NCBI RefSeq assembly: GCF_014205255.1
Contig: NZ_JACHNE010000001.1
Location: forward strand, 4,712,001 to 4,776,000
DNA from: Streptomyces caelestis
GTDB taxonomy: Bacteria > Actinomycetota > Actinomycetes > Streptomycetales > Streptomycetaceae
Length of the DNA stretch: 64,000 nucleotides
Direction: 5' to 3'
Numbering within the stretch: the first letter of the stretch is position 1; every line of letters starts with the position of its first letter. The position numbers and the translations under genes are program-made. The notes beneath the pieces were generated by a model. It was not told the DNA's origin and did not search any database. It saw only the letters and a program-made list of their open reading frames with translations. Below are positions 7,973 to 15,913 of the stretch, piece after piece.

Positions 7973-9421
7973 TCAGCCGGTGAGGCCGGCGCCGAACGCG
8001 CCGAAGGAGCGGGTCTGGCCGAGGCTGCCCGGGCCGAAGGCGCGGGCGCCGTCGGTCACGGGGCCGGTGGCCGAGCCGCGCAGGGCCGTGATCGAGCCGA
8101 TGCCCTCGTCCTCGAAGCCGGCGGTGACGGTGAACTCGGCGCGGCCGTCCTTGGTGACGTCGGCCAGCAGGACGTCCGAGCCGAAGTAGTCCATGGCCTC
8201 GGCGGTGCCCGGGACACCGGCGGTGGCCTGGGTGAGGGTGCGGGCGCCGGTGCGCGAGACGCCCGAGGCCGAGCCGTTCATCAGGACCGTGGAACCGGAG
8301 TCCTCGAGAGTGCCGACGTCCTCGAAGATGACGCCGATGGCGAGGTCGCCGTAGCCGTCGCCGTTGGCGTCGCCGATGGAGACCGAGCTGCCGAAGCCGT
8401 CGTTCGCCTCGTCGACGCCGGGGACGCCGGTGGAGGCCTGGGTCAGCTCGGCCATGGGGGCGTCGCCGTTGACCGGGCCGCCCTCGGAGCCGCGGATGAC
8501 GACGACCCGGCCGCCGAGGGAGCCGCTGTGGTCGTCGTCCTTCGTGAAGACGTTGCCGAGGGCGATCTCGTCGTAGCCGTCGCCGTCGATGTCGCCGAGC
8601 GCGAGGGAGGTGCCGCCGTTCAGGGGGCGGGGGAGCGAGGTGTCCGGGCCGGTCGGGGAGCCGAGGTAGGCGACGCCCTTGGACCAGCTGCCCGACTCGG
8701 CCGAGTCGAGGCGGACACGGTAGGTGAGGACCAGGTCCGACCGGCTGTCGCCGTTGGTGTCGCCCGCCTCCATGGCGTCGACGCTGTACACGGTCTCGGG
8801 CGTGGCGATCTTCTTCACGGCGCCGCTGGTGCCGGTGGTGGTGAAGGGGCCGCGCACGACGTAGACGTGGGACGAGTCGGTGCCGACGGCCAGGTCCGCC
8901 TTGCCGTCGCCGTCGAAGTCGCCCGCGGTCAGCAGCCGGCCCCAGTGGTCGTGCCCGGAGACCGCCGGGTCCTTGACCGAGGTGCCGTTCTTCAGGCCGC
9001 TCGCCGAGCCCCACAGCACGGTGACGGAGCCGCCGTCGCCGTCCGTGCCGACATCCTCGCCGGAGGAGCCGACGGCGAGGTCGGTGTAGCCGTCGCCGTT
9101 GAGGTCGGCCACGGCGAGGGCGTCACCGAAGGTGTCCTCGGCCTCGGCGGCACCGGGCACCCCGGCGGTGTTCTGGCTGACCACGGTCCGCTTGGCCGGG
9201 TCGAGGCCGGTGGCACCGCCGTAGACCACGGCGACGTAGCCGGCCATGCCCTTGCCGTCGACCTTGGCGTACGGGGCGGCGAAGGCGACGTCGCCGTAGC
9301 CGTCGCCGTTGAAGTCGGCCTTCGGGCCGGTGGTGGGCGCGGCGGTGGCCGCCGTCGCGGGCAGGGCGGTGAGCAGGCCGGTGGTGAGGGCCGTGGCCAG
9401 GAGGAGGGTGCGCTTGCGCAT
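7973..9421 (-). CDS. secreted FG-GAP beta-propeller protein, copy 2
   Basis: The 482-residue protein begins MRKRTLLLATALTTGLLTAL, a signal peptide nearly identical to that of copy 4, which points to recent duplication. Seven Ca2+ loops are visible, including DFNGDGYGDVAF, DLNGDGYTDLAVGS, DFDGDGKADLAVGT, DIDGDGYDEIALG and DANGDGYGDLAIG; the fourth (DTNGDSRSDLVL) and last (DVTKDGRAEFTV) are weaker. The tail GPGSLGQTRSFGAFGAGLTG is shared in type with copies 3 and the relic. It lies 26 bases below copy 3, in the same operon. Extracellular location is expected; the ligand is unknown. Confidence 0.88.
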   Translation of the reverse strand: MRKRTLLLATALTTGLLTALPATAATAAPTTGPKADFNGDGYGDVAFAAPYAKVDGKGMAGYVAVVYGGATGLDPAKRTVVSQNTAGVPGAAEAEDTFGDALAVADLNGDGYTDLAVGSSGEDVGTDGDGGSVTVLWGSASGLKNGTSVKDPAVSGHDHWGRLLTAGDFDGDGKADLAVGTDSSHVYVVRGPFTTTGTSGAVKKIATPETVYSVDAMEAGDTNGDSRSDLVLTYRVRLDSAESGSWSKGVAYLGSPTGPDTSLPRPLNGGTSLALGDIDGDGYDEIALGNVFTKDDDHSGSLGGRVVVIRGSEGGPVNGDAPMAELTQASTGVPGVDEANDGFGSSVSIGDANGDGYGDLAIGVIFEDVGTLEDSGSTVLMNGSASGVSRTGARTLTQATAGVPGTAEAMDYFGSDVLLADVTKDGRAEFTVTAGFEDEGIGSITALRGSATGPVTDGARAFGPGSLGQTRSFGAFGAGLTG

Positions 9422-9447
9422 CTGTGGAGTCCCAGGTGTTGTCGTGA

Positions 9448-10875
9448 TCAGGAGTTGAGTGCGGTGCCGTAGCCCGGCGTGCCGGCCGTGGAGACGCCGG
9501 TCGTGCCCGGGCCGAAGCTGACGGAGCCGGTGGCCGTCGGGCCGGTGGCGGTGGAGCGCAGGGACCAGACGGCGCCGTCGCCGGCGTTCTCGCCCGGCGC
9601 GGAGACGGACAGGTCGGCGCGGCGGTCGCCGGTGTGGTCGGTGAGGGTCACGCGGGCGCCGAAACGGTCGCCCTTCTCCGAACTCCCGGGTACACCCGCG
9701 GTGTTCTGGGTGTACGACGTCGCGCCCTTGGTGGTCAGGCCGGACGCCGAGCCGAACAGCACGGTGACGGCACCGGCGGCGGCGTTCTCACCGGCGGCGC
9801 CGATCGCCAGGTCGGCGAACCCGTCGCCGTTGACGTCGCCGAGCGAGACGCCGCTGCCGAAGCGGTCGCCCTGCTCGGAGGCGCCGGGCACACCGGGGGT
9901 GTCCTGGGTGAGGACGAGCGGGGCGCGGTTCGCGTCGAGGCCGCCGTCGGGTCCGCCGTGGACGACGGTGACCTTGCCGCCGAGGGCGCCCTCCGGGTCG
10001 GCGGACGTCTCCCGGTCGTTGCCCACGGCGATGTCGTCGTGGCCGTCGCCGTCGATGTCCCCGATGGCCGAGACGAGCCCGGCGGGTAGTCGCTCCAGCC
10101 AGTCGATGTAGTTGCCGATCTTCAGGTCGGCCAGGGCGGTGGTCGCGGCGCCGGTGTTCACGGCACGGCCGTGCAGGACCACCCGGGGGCGGCCGTCGCC
10201 GGTGACGTCGCCGGAGGAGAGGTGCGTGACGCCGTTCGAGGAGGACCACCAGTCGTTGGTGGAGCCCGAACCGCCGTTGGCCGTGCTCGTCCTGGTGATC
10301 GGGCCCTCCACGAGGGAGAGGGTGACCGGGCCGGTGGAGCCGACCGCGACGTCCACGTCCCCGTCGCCGTCGAAGTCGCCCGCGGCCAGCGTCTGGCCGT
10401 ACCGGTCGTAGTCGGTGCTGAAGAAGCTGAACAGTGAACGGGCACCGGACAGGCCGGACTTGGAGCCCCAGACGATGGTGACCGTGCCGTCGTTGTTGTC
10501 GCTTCCGTCCTCGCCGGGCGTGCCGATCAGCAGGTCGGCGTACCCGTCGGTGTTGAGGTCGGCGGAGGCGAGCGCGGAGCCGAAGGCGTCGTCGGCCTCG
10601 GCGGCACCGGGCAGTCCGGCCGTGTTCTGGGTCAGGAGCGTGCGCGTGGAGCTCTTCGGACCGCTGGCGCTGCCGTAGACCACCGACACGGCACCTGCCC
10701 TCGCCTGCCCGGCGACGGTGGCGCCCGGCGCGCCGATCGCGAGGTCGGTGCGGCCGTCGCCGTTGAAGTCGTAGGGGGCGGCGGGGGTCGCGGCGTGCGC
10801 GGCCGGGGCGGAGAGGGTGAGGGCGAGCGGGGTCAGGGCCGCCGCGAGGACGGCGGCGGTGATACGGGTGCGCAT
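9448..10875 (-). CDS. secreted FG-GAP beta-propeller protein, copy 3
   Basis: About 475 residues from MRTRITAAVLAAALTPLAL, with a signal peptide ending AAHAATPA. Seven units are seen (DFNGDGRTDLAIGAPG, DLNTDGYADLLIG, DFDGDGDVDVAVG, DIDGDGHDDIAVG, DVNGDGFADLAIG and two degenerate ones, DVTGDGRPRVVLHG and DHTGDRRADLSVS). The start at 10875 was preferred because everything upstream in frame is translation of a tandem DNA repeat (RRPVTxRRPVT). Its C-terminus is the closest match to the frameshifted relic at 6166. Role as for the other copies: exported Ca2+-binding propeller of unknown partner. Confidence 0.87.
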   Translation of the reverse strand: MRTRITAAVLAAALTPLALTLSAPAAHAATPAAPYDFNGDGRTDLAIGAPGATVAGQARAGAVSVVYGSASGPKSSTRTLLTQNTAGLPGAAEADDAFGSALASADLNTDGYADLLIGTPGEDGSDNNDGTVTIVWGSKSGLSGARSLFSFFSTDYDRYGQTLAAGDFDGDGDVDVAVGSTGPVTLSLVEGPITRTSTANGGSGSTNDWWSSSNGVTHLSSGDVTGDGRPRVVLHGRAVNTGAATTALADLKIGNYIDWLERLPAGLVSAIGDIDGDGHDDIAVGNDRETSADPEGALGGKVTVVHGGPDGGLDANRAPLVLTQDTPGVPGASEQGDRFGSGVSLGDVNGDGFADLAIGAAGENAAAGAVTVLFGSASGLTTKGATSYTQNTAGVPGSSEKGDRFGARVTLTDHTGDRRADLSVSAPGENAGDGAVWSLRSTATGPTATGSVSFGPGTTGVSTAGTPGYGTALNS

Positions 10876-10908
10876 GGGTGTACGTGCCTCACAGAGGAGT
10901 TGGCGGTC

Positions 10909-10991
10909 CGTCACTGGGCGACGGGCCGTCACAGGGCGGCGGGGCGTCACAGGGCGGCGGGGCATGGGCGGCGGGGCGTCACTGGGCGACG
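10909..10991. repeat. 18-bp tandem repeat spanning a stop codon
   Basis: Units read CGTCACTGGGCGACGGGC, then CGTCACAGGGCGGCGGGG twice, then a shortened 14-base unit, then the genuine 3' end of FG-GAP copy 4, whose stop is the TCA (minus strand TGA) in CGTCACTGGGCGAC. The repeat therefore looks like serial duplication of the end of copy 4 into the gap before copy 3. Confidence 0.85.
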
Positions 10992-12382
10992 ACGGAACCG
11001 AGGCTGCCGTCCTTGAGGGAGACGGCGGTGGTGGTGATGCCCTGAGCTCCGCTCGTGGTCAGGCCGGAGGCGGAGCCGCGCAGGGTCCACAGGCCGCCCG
11101 TGGAGTTCTCGCCGTCGACGCCGATCACCAGGTCCGCCTTGCCGTCCTTGGTCACGTCGGTCAGGCCGACCGCGGAACCGAAACGGTCCCAGGACTCGGC
11201 GGAGCCCGGCACACCGGCGGTGTCCTGGGTGTACGACTTCACTCCGCTGCCGGTCTTCAGGCCGGAGGCGGAGCCGAACAGCACGGTCACCGAGCCCGCG
11301 TCCTTCGCCGAGCCGACGTCCTCGCCCGCGGCGGAGACGACGACGTCGGCGTACCCGTCGCCGTTGATGTCGCCGGTGGTCACCGCCGAGCCGAAACCGT
11401 CGTCGGCCTCGCCCGCGCCGGGCACGCCCGGGGTGTCCTGGTGGACGACGGTCGGCTGCTGCGCCGGGTCGGGGCCGTTCGGGCCGCCGTACCAGACGGT
11501 GATCTGCCCGCCCTTGTGGCCGCCGGGCTTGAGGTCGTACGGGTCCGTGTAGTCGCCGAGGACGAGGTCGCCGTAGCCGTCGCGGTTGATGTCGCCGATC
11601 GAACCGGGGTAGCCGTCGGCGCCCGGCAGCTCGGCCATCTTGTACGTCGTGCCGGTCCAGCGGAAGTAGTTGATCTGGCCGCCGGTGTCGCCGTCCACGT
11701 TGAACGGGTAGACGCGCTCGGCCGCGCCGTCGCCGGTCATGTCACCCGCGATCACCTCGTACGTCGTGCCGAGCTCACCGACGACGGAGTGGCTCGACGG
11801 GCCGCCGGTGCGGGTGAAGGGGCCCCGGTAGATGCGGGTGTGGGTCTGGCCGGTGAGCGTGACGTCCGTGTCGCCGTCACCGTCGAAGTCGCCGGTCGCG
11901 ATGCCCCGGGAGAAGCCGCCGTACTCGGACAGCGAGGTCGGCTGCGGCAGACCCTTGCCGCTGGTCAGGCCCGACGTGCTGCCCCACAGGATCGTGCCGG
12001 AGCCGATGCCGTCCCGGTCGCCGATGCTCTCACCGGTGGCGCCGACGACGAGGTCGGAGTAGCCGTCCCTGTCCAGGTCGCCGGTGGCCAGGGCGGCGCC
12101 GAACACGTCGCCCGACTCGGCGGTGCCGGGCACACCCGGGGAGTTCTGGGTGATGACGGCCTTGCGGGCGGCCGACACACCGGACGCCGAGCCGTACAGC
12201 ACGACGACCGCGCCGGCGCAGGACGCCGAGCCGACGTTGGAGCAGGGGGCGCCGGCCGCGACGTCCCGGTACCCGTCGCCGTTGAAGTCCCCGGCGAGAC
12301 CCGAGGGCGCGGCGGCGGCCGGGGTGATGGTGAGCAGGCCGGTGGTGAGCGTGGCGGCCAGGAGAAGGGTGCGCTTGCGCAA
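10979..12382 (-). CDS. secreted FG-GAP beta-propeller protein, copy 4
   Basis: The 467-residue protein uses a TTG start (MRKRTLLLAATLTTGLLT) with GGAG nine bases upstream. The signal peptide ends near AAAAPSG. Seven loops are visible, from DFNGDGYRDVAAGAPC to DVTKDGKADLVIG; the fourth, DMTGDGAAERVYP, has lost its acidic end. One extra Cys pair (APCSNVGSASC) in blade one could form a disulfide, which the other copies lack. It lies 65 bases after copy 5. Exported, Ca2+-binding, partner unknown. Confidence 0.86.
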   Translation of the reverse strand: MRKRTLLLAATLTTGLLTITPAAAAPSGLAGDFNGDGYRDVAAGAPCSNVGSASCAGAVVVLYGSASGVSAARKAVITQNSPGVPGTAESGDVFGAALATGDLDRDGYSDLVVGATGESIGDRDGIGSGTILWGSTSGLTSGKGLPQPTSLSEYGGFSRGIATGDFDGDGDTDVTLTGQTHTRIYRGPFTRTGGPSSHSVVGELGTTYEVIAGDMTGDGAAERVYPFNVDGDTGGQINYFRWTGTTYKMAELPGADGYPGSIGDINRDGYGDLVLGDYTDPYDLKPGGHKGGQITVWYGGPNGPDPAQQPTVVHQDTPGVPGAGEADDGFGSAVTTGDINGDGYADVVVSAAGEDVGSAKDAGSVTVLFGSASGLKTGSGVKSYTQDTAGVPGSAESWDRFGSAVGLTDVTKDGKADLVIGVDGENSTGGLWTLRGSASGLTTSGAQGITTTAVSLKDGSLGSVVAQ

Positions 12383-12447
12383 GAGGGGGCTCCGGGTGGG
12401 GAAGGGGCCGGGACCTGGAAGGCCCGGTCCCGGGGGGCGGGGGTGGC

Positions 12448-13608
12448 TCAGTCGGCGAAGATGGCGCCGAAGTTCGGATAGCCCCTCGTCGAGACGCCCG
12501 AGGTGCTGGGGGAGACGGTGCGCGAACCCGTGGCGGTGATCTTCGTGCCGCTGGACGGCAGGTACAGGACCGCGCCGTTGCCGTCGTTCTCGTACGAGCC
12601 GGCCAGCAGGTCGGCCCGGCCGTCGCCGGTGACGTCGTCGAGCTTGACGTCGGTGCCGAGGAAGTCGCCCTTCTCGTCCGAGCCGGGGACGCCCGCGGTG
12701 CTCTGCGCGAAGGACTGGGTGCCGGAGGAGGTGTTGATGCCCGAGGCCGAGCCGTACAGCACCACGAGCTGGCCGGCGTCCGCGACCGACCCGATGTCCT
12801 CGCCCGCGACGCCGACCACGAGGTCCTGGTAGCCGTCGCCGTTGACGTCGCCCGCGGTGAGGTTGAGCGGGCCGGACCCGTCACCCGACGCCTGGACCGG
12901 CGCCTTGACGCTGTACCGGCCCTTGACCGCGGTGCCGGAGGCGCTGATGCCGCCCTTGTAGACGTGGACGACGTTGGAGGTGGTGCCGACGGCCAGGTCC
13001 GCCTTGCCGTCGCCGTCGAAGTCGCCGGCGGCGAGGTTCCTGCCCCACCGGTCGTGCTGGGTGGGGGCCGCGTCCGCGATGGAGACGCCCTTGCCGGTGA
13101 TGCCCTGCGCCGAGCCCCACAGGACCGCGACACCGCCGCCGTCCTTGTCGCTGCCGACGTCCTCCAGCGGGGAGGAGACGGCGAGGTCGTCGTAGCCGTC
13201 GCCGTTGAAGTCGGCGTAGGCGCTGTCGGCGCCGAACACGTCACCGCTCTCGGCCGTGCCCGGGGTGCCGGTGGTGTTCTGGCTGATCACGGACCGCTTT
13301 GCGGAGGACACCCCGGTCTTCGTGCCGTACAGGACGACGAGCTGACCGGCGTCCTGCTTCCCGCTCACGTACGCGCCGGACGCGGAGAACGCCACGTCGC
13401 CGATGCCGTCGTTGTCGAAGTCGGACTGCGGGGCCCGCGTCGGGTCCGCGGCCGTCGCCGTTCCGGCCGTGGCCGCGAGCAGCGTGCCGGTGAGGGCGGC
13501 CGCGGCGGCGGTCGCCAGGGCGAGGCGCAGGCGGGGGCGCCGGAACGGGTGCGCGTGCGGGTACGCGTGCGCGTGCGGGCGCCCGGAGGGGCGCTCGTGC
13601 TGATGCAT
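12448..13608 (-). CDS. secreted FG-GAP beta-propeller protein, copy 5 (short form)
   Basis: About 386 residues from the ATG at 13608, preceded by AGGAGA. The N-terminus is unusual: a His/Pro/Arg-rich stretch (RPHAHAYPHAHPFRRP) comes before the hydrophobic signal segment, so export through Tat or a long n-region is possible. Only five Ca2+ loops are visible (DFDNDGIGDVAFS, DFNGDGYDDLAVS, DFDGDGKADLAVG, DVNGDGYQDLVVG, DVTGDGRADLLAG); the middle two blades found in the other copies are missing. It is the promoter-proximal gene of the array. Confidence 0.86.
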   Translation of the reverse strand: MHQHERPSGRPHAHAYPHAHPFRRPRLRLALATAAAAALTGTLLAATAGTATAADPTRAPQSDFDNDGIGDVAFSASGAYVSGKQDAGQLVVLYGTKTGVSSAKRSVISQNTTGTPGTAESGDVFGADSAYADFNGDGYDDLAVSSPLEDVGSDKDGGGVAVLWGSAQGITGKGVSIADAAPTQHDRWGRNLAAGDFDGDGKADLAVGTTSNVVHVYKGGISASGTAVKGRYSVKAPVQASGDGSGPLNLTAGDVNGDGYQDLVVGVAGEDIGSVADAGQLVVLYGSASGINTSSGTQSFAQSTAGVPGSDEKGDFLGTDVKLDDVTGDGRADLLAGSYENDGNGAVLYLPSSGTKITATGSRTVSPSTSGVSTRGYPNFGAIFAD

Positions 13609-13788
13609 GCGAGGTCTCCTGCTGCATGCGGGGATGCCTGGCGGACATCCACAGTCGATGGAGGGCCGGACTGTCCGTGTTCGCCGGGAGTTGTCCGGAC
13701 GTTCACGGTGGTCGGCGATCAGGAGACCGGTGCGGGGGCGTAAGGGTTGTACGTGAGTTCGGTTAATTTCCGAGGCCGCTGGGAGGCA

Positions 13789-13836
13789 GGGTTCGAGCCA
13801 CTCGGCGAGGTGGGGTTCGAGCCACTCGGCGAGGCC
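13789..13836. repeat. 24-bp direct duplication
   Basis: Two adjacent units share GGGTTCGAGCCACTCGGCGA and then GG, differing only at the last two bases. They lie between two operons and outside any convincing gene. Confidence 0.85.
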
Positions 13837-13934
13837 GGGGCCGAGTTCCCGCCGGCGGCCTTCCACGCGATCCGGAGCGCCTCGGCGACATGAGCGCTTG
13901 TGCCGGCTGGGGCCGGCCGGCCCCGGAGCACGGT

Positions 13935-13966
13935 CGTGCCCCGGACCGGTCGTGGTCCGGGGCACG
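13935..13966 (-). terminator. terminator of the stress/envelope operon
   Basis: Thirteen-base perfect arms (CGTGCCCCGGACC and its complement) with a six-base loop lie 18 bases after the last gene of the operon. No U-tract is present, as is common in Streptomyces. Confidence 0.7.
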
Positions 13967-13983
13967 AGGGGCCTGCACGGTTC

Positions 13984-14661
13984 TCAGCCGGGGCCTGGTT
14001 GCCGCCGGGTTTCGCCGGCGACCTGCTGCCCGGAGTCGCGTGCCTGCTCGGCTACCTGGCCGGCCTGGCCGCGGGCCTCCTCCTGTGTGGTGCGGGCGGC
14101 CTCCGCGGCGGTGTCCTTCACCTCCTGCGCCGCACCCTGGGCGACCTCCTTGGCCCCCTCCTTCAGGTTCTGCGCGGACTCCTGGGCGGCCTGCTTCACC
14201 GGTTCCAGCGCCTCGCCGCCGCGTTGCATCAGGTCGGTGGCCCTCTCCTGCTCCGCCTGGGAGACGGGCAGCATCGAGGCCGCCAGCAGGCCGACGCCGA
14301 AGGCGATCAGACCGGCGGCCAGCGGGTTGCCCTGGGTCCGGCGTATCGCCTGTTCCGGAGCCTGCCGTACGGCCTCACCGGCCTGACCGGCCGCCTCACG
14401 CGCGGTGTCGGCCGCCTGCTGGGTGCCCTCCTGCAGCGATCCGGCCATCGACTGCGCGCTGCCGGTCACGCCCTGGGCGGTCTGTGAGGCGGATCCCATG
14501 ACCCGTTCCCGCAGGCCCGAGGCGGTGCCGCGCATCCTGCGAGTGCGGCGACGGGCAATACGCCGAGGGCTGGTCCGGTCCGCGAGCCGGTCCATGTCGG
14601 CGGACAAGCGGTCCCGCGTGGCGGTGATCTCGGCCCTCATCTGGTCGGGTGACGTGCCCAT
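13984..14661 (-). CDS. DUF3618-type membrane-anchored helical protein
   Basis: About 225 residues from ATG 14661 with AAGGAGA upstream. The first 45 residues (PDQMRAEITATRDRLSADMDRL, then Arg-rich RRIARRRTRRMRG) match the DUF3618 pattern. One membrane helix follows near residue 125 (LAAGLIAFGVGLLAASML). The rest is long Ala/Gln/Glu amphipathic helix with repeats like QEGTQQAADTAREAAGQAG and AAQESAQNLKEGAKEVAQGA, similar to LEA or apolipoprotein helices. It overlaps the previous gene by 25 bases. Together the three genes look like an envelope or osmotic-stress unit; this is inference. Confidence 0.8.
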   Translation of the reverse strand: MGTSPDQMRAEITATRDRLSADMDRLADRTSPRRIARRRTRRMRGTASGLRERVMGSASQTAQGVTGSAQSMAGSLQEGTQQAADTAREAAGQAGEAVRQAPEQAIRRTQGNPLAAGLIAFGVGLLAASMLPVSQAEQERATDLMQRGGEALEPVKQAAQESAQNLKEGAKEVAQGAAQEVKDTAAEAARTTQEEARGQAGQVAEQARDSGQQVAGETRRQPGPG

Positions 14662-15053
14662 TGCGCATTCTCCTTCAGCGTCTCGACTGTCTGCTCGGGC
14701 TTGGGTGCCACGGTGCGCATCCGGGCACGGCCGAGTGCGTACAGCACCGCCGCGACCACGGCCCACACCGCGGTGACGATCAGGGCGGCCCAGCCTCCGT
14801 CCATCACGTTGGCCAGGCCCAGCACTGCGGCCAGTGACAGGAACAGCAGAACCATGTAGCCGGCGAACCCCGCGCCGCCGTACATGCCTGCCGCCTTGCC
14901 CGCTTTCGTCGCCTCCTGCTTGACCTCGGTCTTCGCCAGTTCGACCTCCTGCCGGAACAGGGTCTGGACGTCGGAGGTCACGGCGGACAGCAGCTCGCCC
15001 ACCGAGGGGTCCCCACCCCGCGTCTCCACTTGGCGGGACTGGATCAAGGCCAT
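14637..15053 (-). CDS. phage-holin-family (DUF1469-type) membrane protein
   Basis: The 138-residue protein has a cytoplasmic helix (SVGELLSAVTSDVQTLFRQE followed by VELAKTEVKQE) and two membrane helices (GFAGYMVLLFLSLAAVLGLA and ALIVTAVWAVVAAVLYALG). This is the layout of the holin superfamily III/DUF1469 proteins, which in actinobacteria are chromosomal and usually stress-related rather than lytic. The middle gene of a three-gene operon, it is 3 bases from its upstream neighbour and overlaps the downstream one. Confidence 0.85.
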   Translation of the reverse strand: MALIQSRQVETRGGDPSVGELLSAVTSDVQTLFRQEVELAKTEVKQEATKAGKAAGMYGGAGFAGYMVLLFLSLAAVLGLANVMDGGWAALIVTAVWAVVAAVLYALGRARMRTVAPKPEQTVETLKENAQWARHPTR

Positions 15054-15056
15054 CTC

Positions 15057-15716
15057 TCACACCTCCGGGTACGGACGCGCCGACGTTCCGCCCGGGGGCA
15101 TGCCGACGGACGGCTGCATCTCCGGTGGGGGACCGGACGGCAGCGCCGTGGGCTGCCCCTCGGCCGGCACCTCAGACCGCTGTGTGCGCTCAGGGGCCCC
15201 GTCGGAACGCTCAGGGGACCCGTCGGACTTCCCCGCCGCCTTCACCAGCCGTCCGACGGCCAGCCCGGCCAGCAGCGCGCCGCCCAGGAACATGCCGGGG
15301 CGCCGGCGGGCGAAGTCCTGCACATCGGTGAGGGCGCCTTCGGCTCCCTGCTCGTCCAGATAGTCGGCCGCCCGGTGCCCGCCGTCGGCCGCCTGAGCCG
15401 CGAGGCCACGGGCAGGGGAGCCGCTCCGGGCGTTCTCCGCCAGCCCGGCCAGGTCGTCCGCCCACTGGCGCAGCGAGCCGGCCGCGCGCCTGGTCTGCTC
15501 CTCGACCTCGTGCATCGCACGGCCCCGCAGGTCCTGCGCGACCGCGCCGGCCTGCTGCCGGGCCTCGCCCGCCACGGCCTTGGCCTGGTCCACGGCGGTA
15601 CCCGCGACCTCTCCGGCGGCCTGCCTGGCCTGATCGGTGGTGGCCGACGCCTCCGCTCTGGCCGTCTCCCCGGTCTGCCGCAACCTCGTCGTTCCGCCCT
15701 GCGCTGCGTCGCTCAT
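15057..15716 (-). CDS. helical stress-type membrane protein
   Basis: The 219-residue protein starts MSDAAQGGTTRLRQTGETAR. Residues 1-90 form a long amphipathic helix of LEA-like 11-mers (DQARQAAGEVAG, DQAKAVAGEARQQAG). A helix at about 145-160 (RRPGMFLGGALLAGLAVGRL) is the characteristic C-terminal glycine-zipper anchor. The tail is Pro/Ser/Glu-rich and disordered. It is the first gene of the operon with the holin-family and DUF3618 genes. I recognise the architecture from Streptomyces stress loci but not an exact named function. Confidence 0.78.
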   Translation of the reverse strand: MSDAAQGGTTRLRQTGETARAEASATTDQARQAAGEVAGTAVDQAKAVAGEARQQAGAVAQDLRGRAMHEVEEQTRRAAGSLRQWADDLAGLAENARSGSPARGLAAQAADGGHRAADYLDEQGAEGALTDVQDFARRRPGMFLGGALLAGLAVGRLVKAAGKSDGSPERSDGAPERTQRSEVPAEGQPTALPSGPPPEMQPSVGMPPGGTSARPYPEV

Positions 15717-15913
15717 CAGCCACTCCTCCTCACAAGATCACTTCACTTGTGGTCCGCTATGTACGCGAGTGACTATTTCGTTCCTGTTCACACACTTAAA
15801 GGGCGATTTATCGAGATTGATTGCTGGGCACCTCGGAAGCCGGCCGTGGGTCCGAAGCCATGGCCGTGGGCACTCCGCGGCGATGACGGCCCCCGCCTGG
15901 GAAGCTACTGATC

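Larger units (their letters stand above)
13609..13983. other. gene-free upstream region of the FG-GAP operon
   Basis: This 375-base gap separates two minus-strand operons and should hold the FG-GAP promoter. Palindromic pieces CGGACTGTCCG (13670s) and GTCCGGAC (13690s) lie 70-90 bases above the first FG-GAP start. A 24-base tandem duplication and the terminator of the next operon follow to the right. I see no coding sequence. Confidence 0.5.

Noticed and set aside
13789..13834. GGTTCGAGCC sequences that look like tRNA T-arms
   Set aside because: Neither copy has acceptor, D or anticodon arms around it; they are two units of a 24-bp direct repeat.
14637..15053. Holin-family gene as evidence of a prophage
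   Set aside because: No other phage genes are near, and the DUF1469-type family is usually chromosomal and stress-related in actinobacteria.
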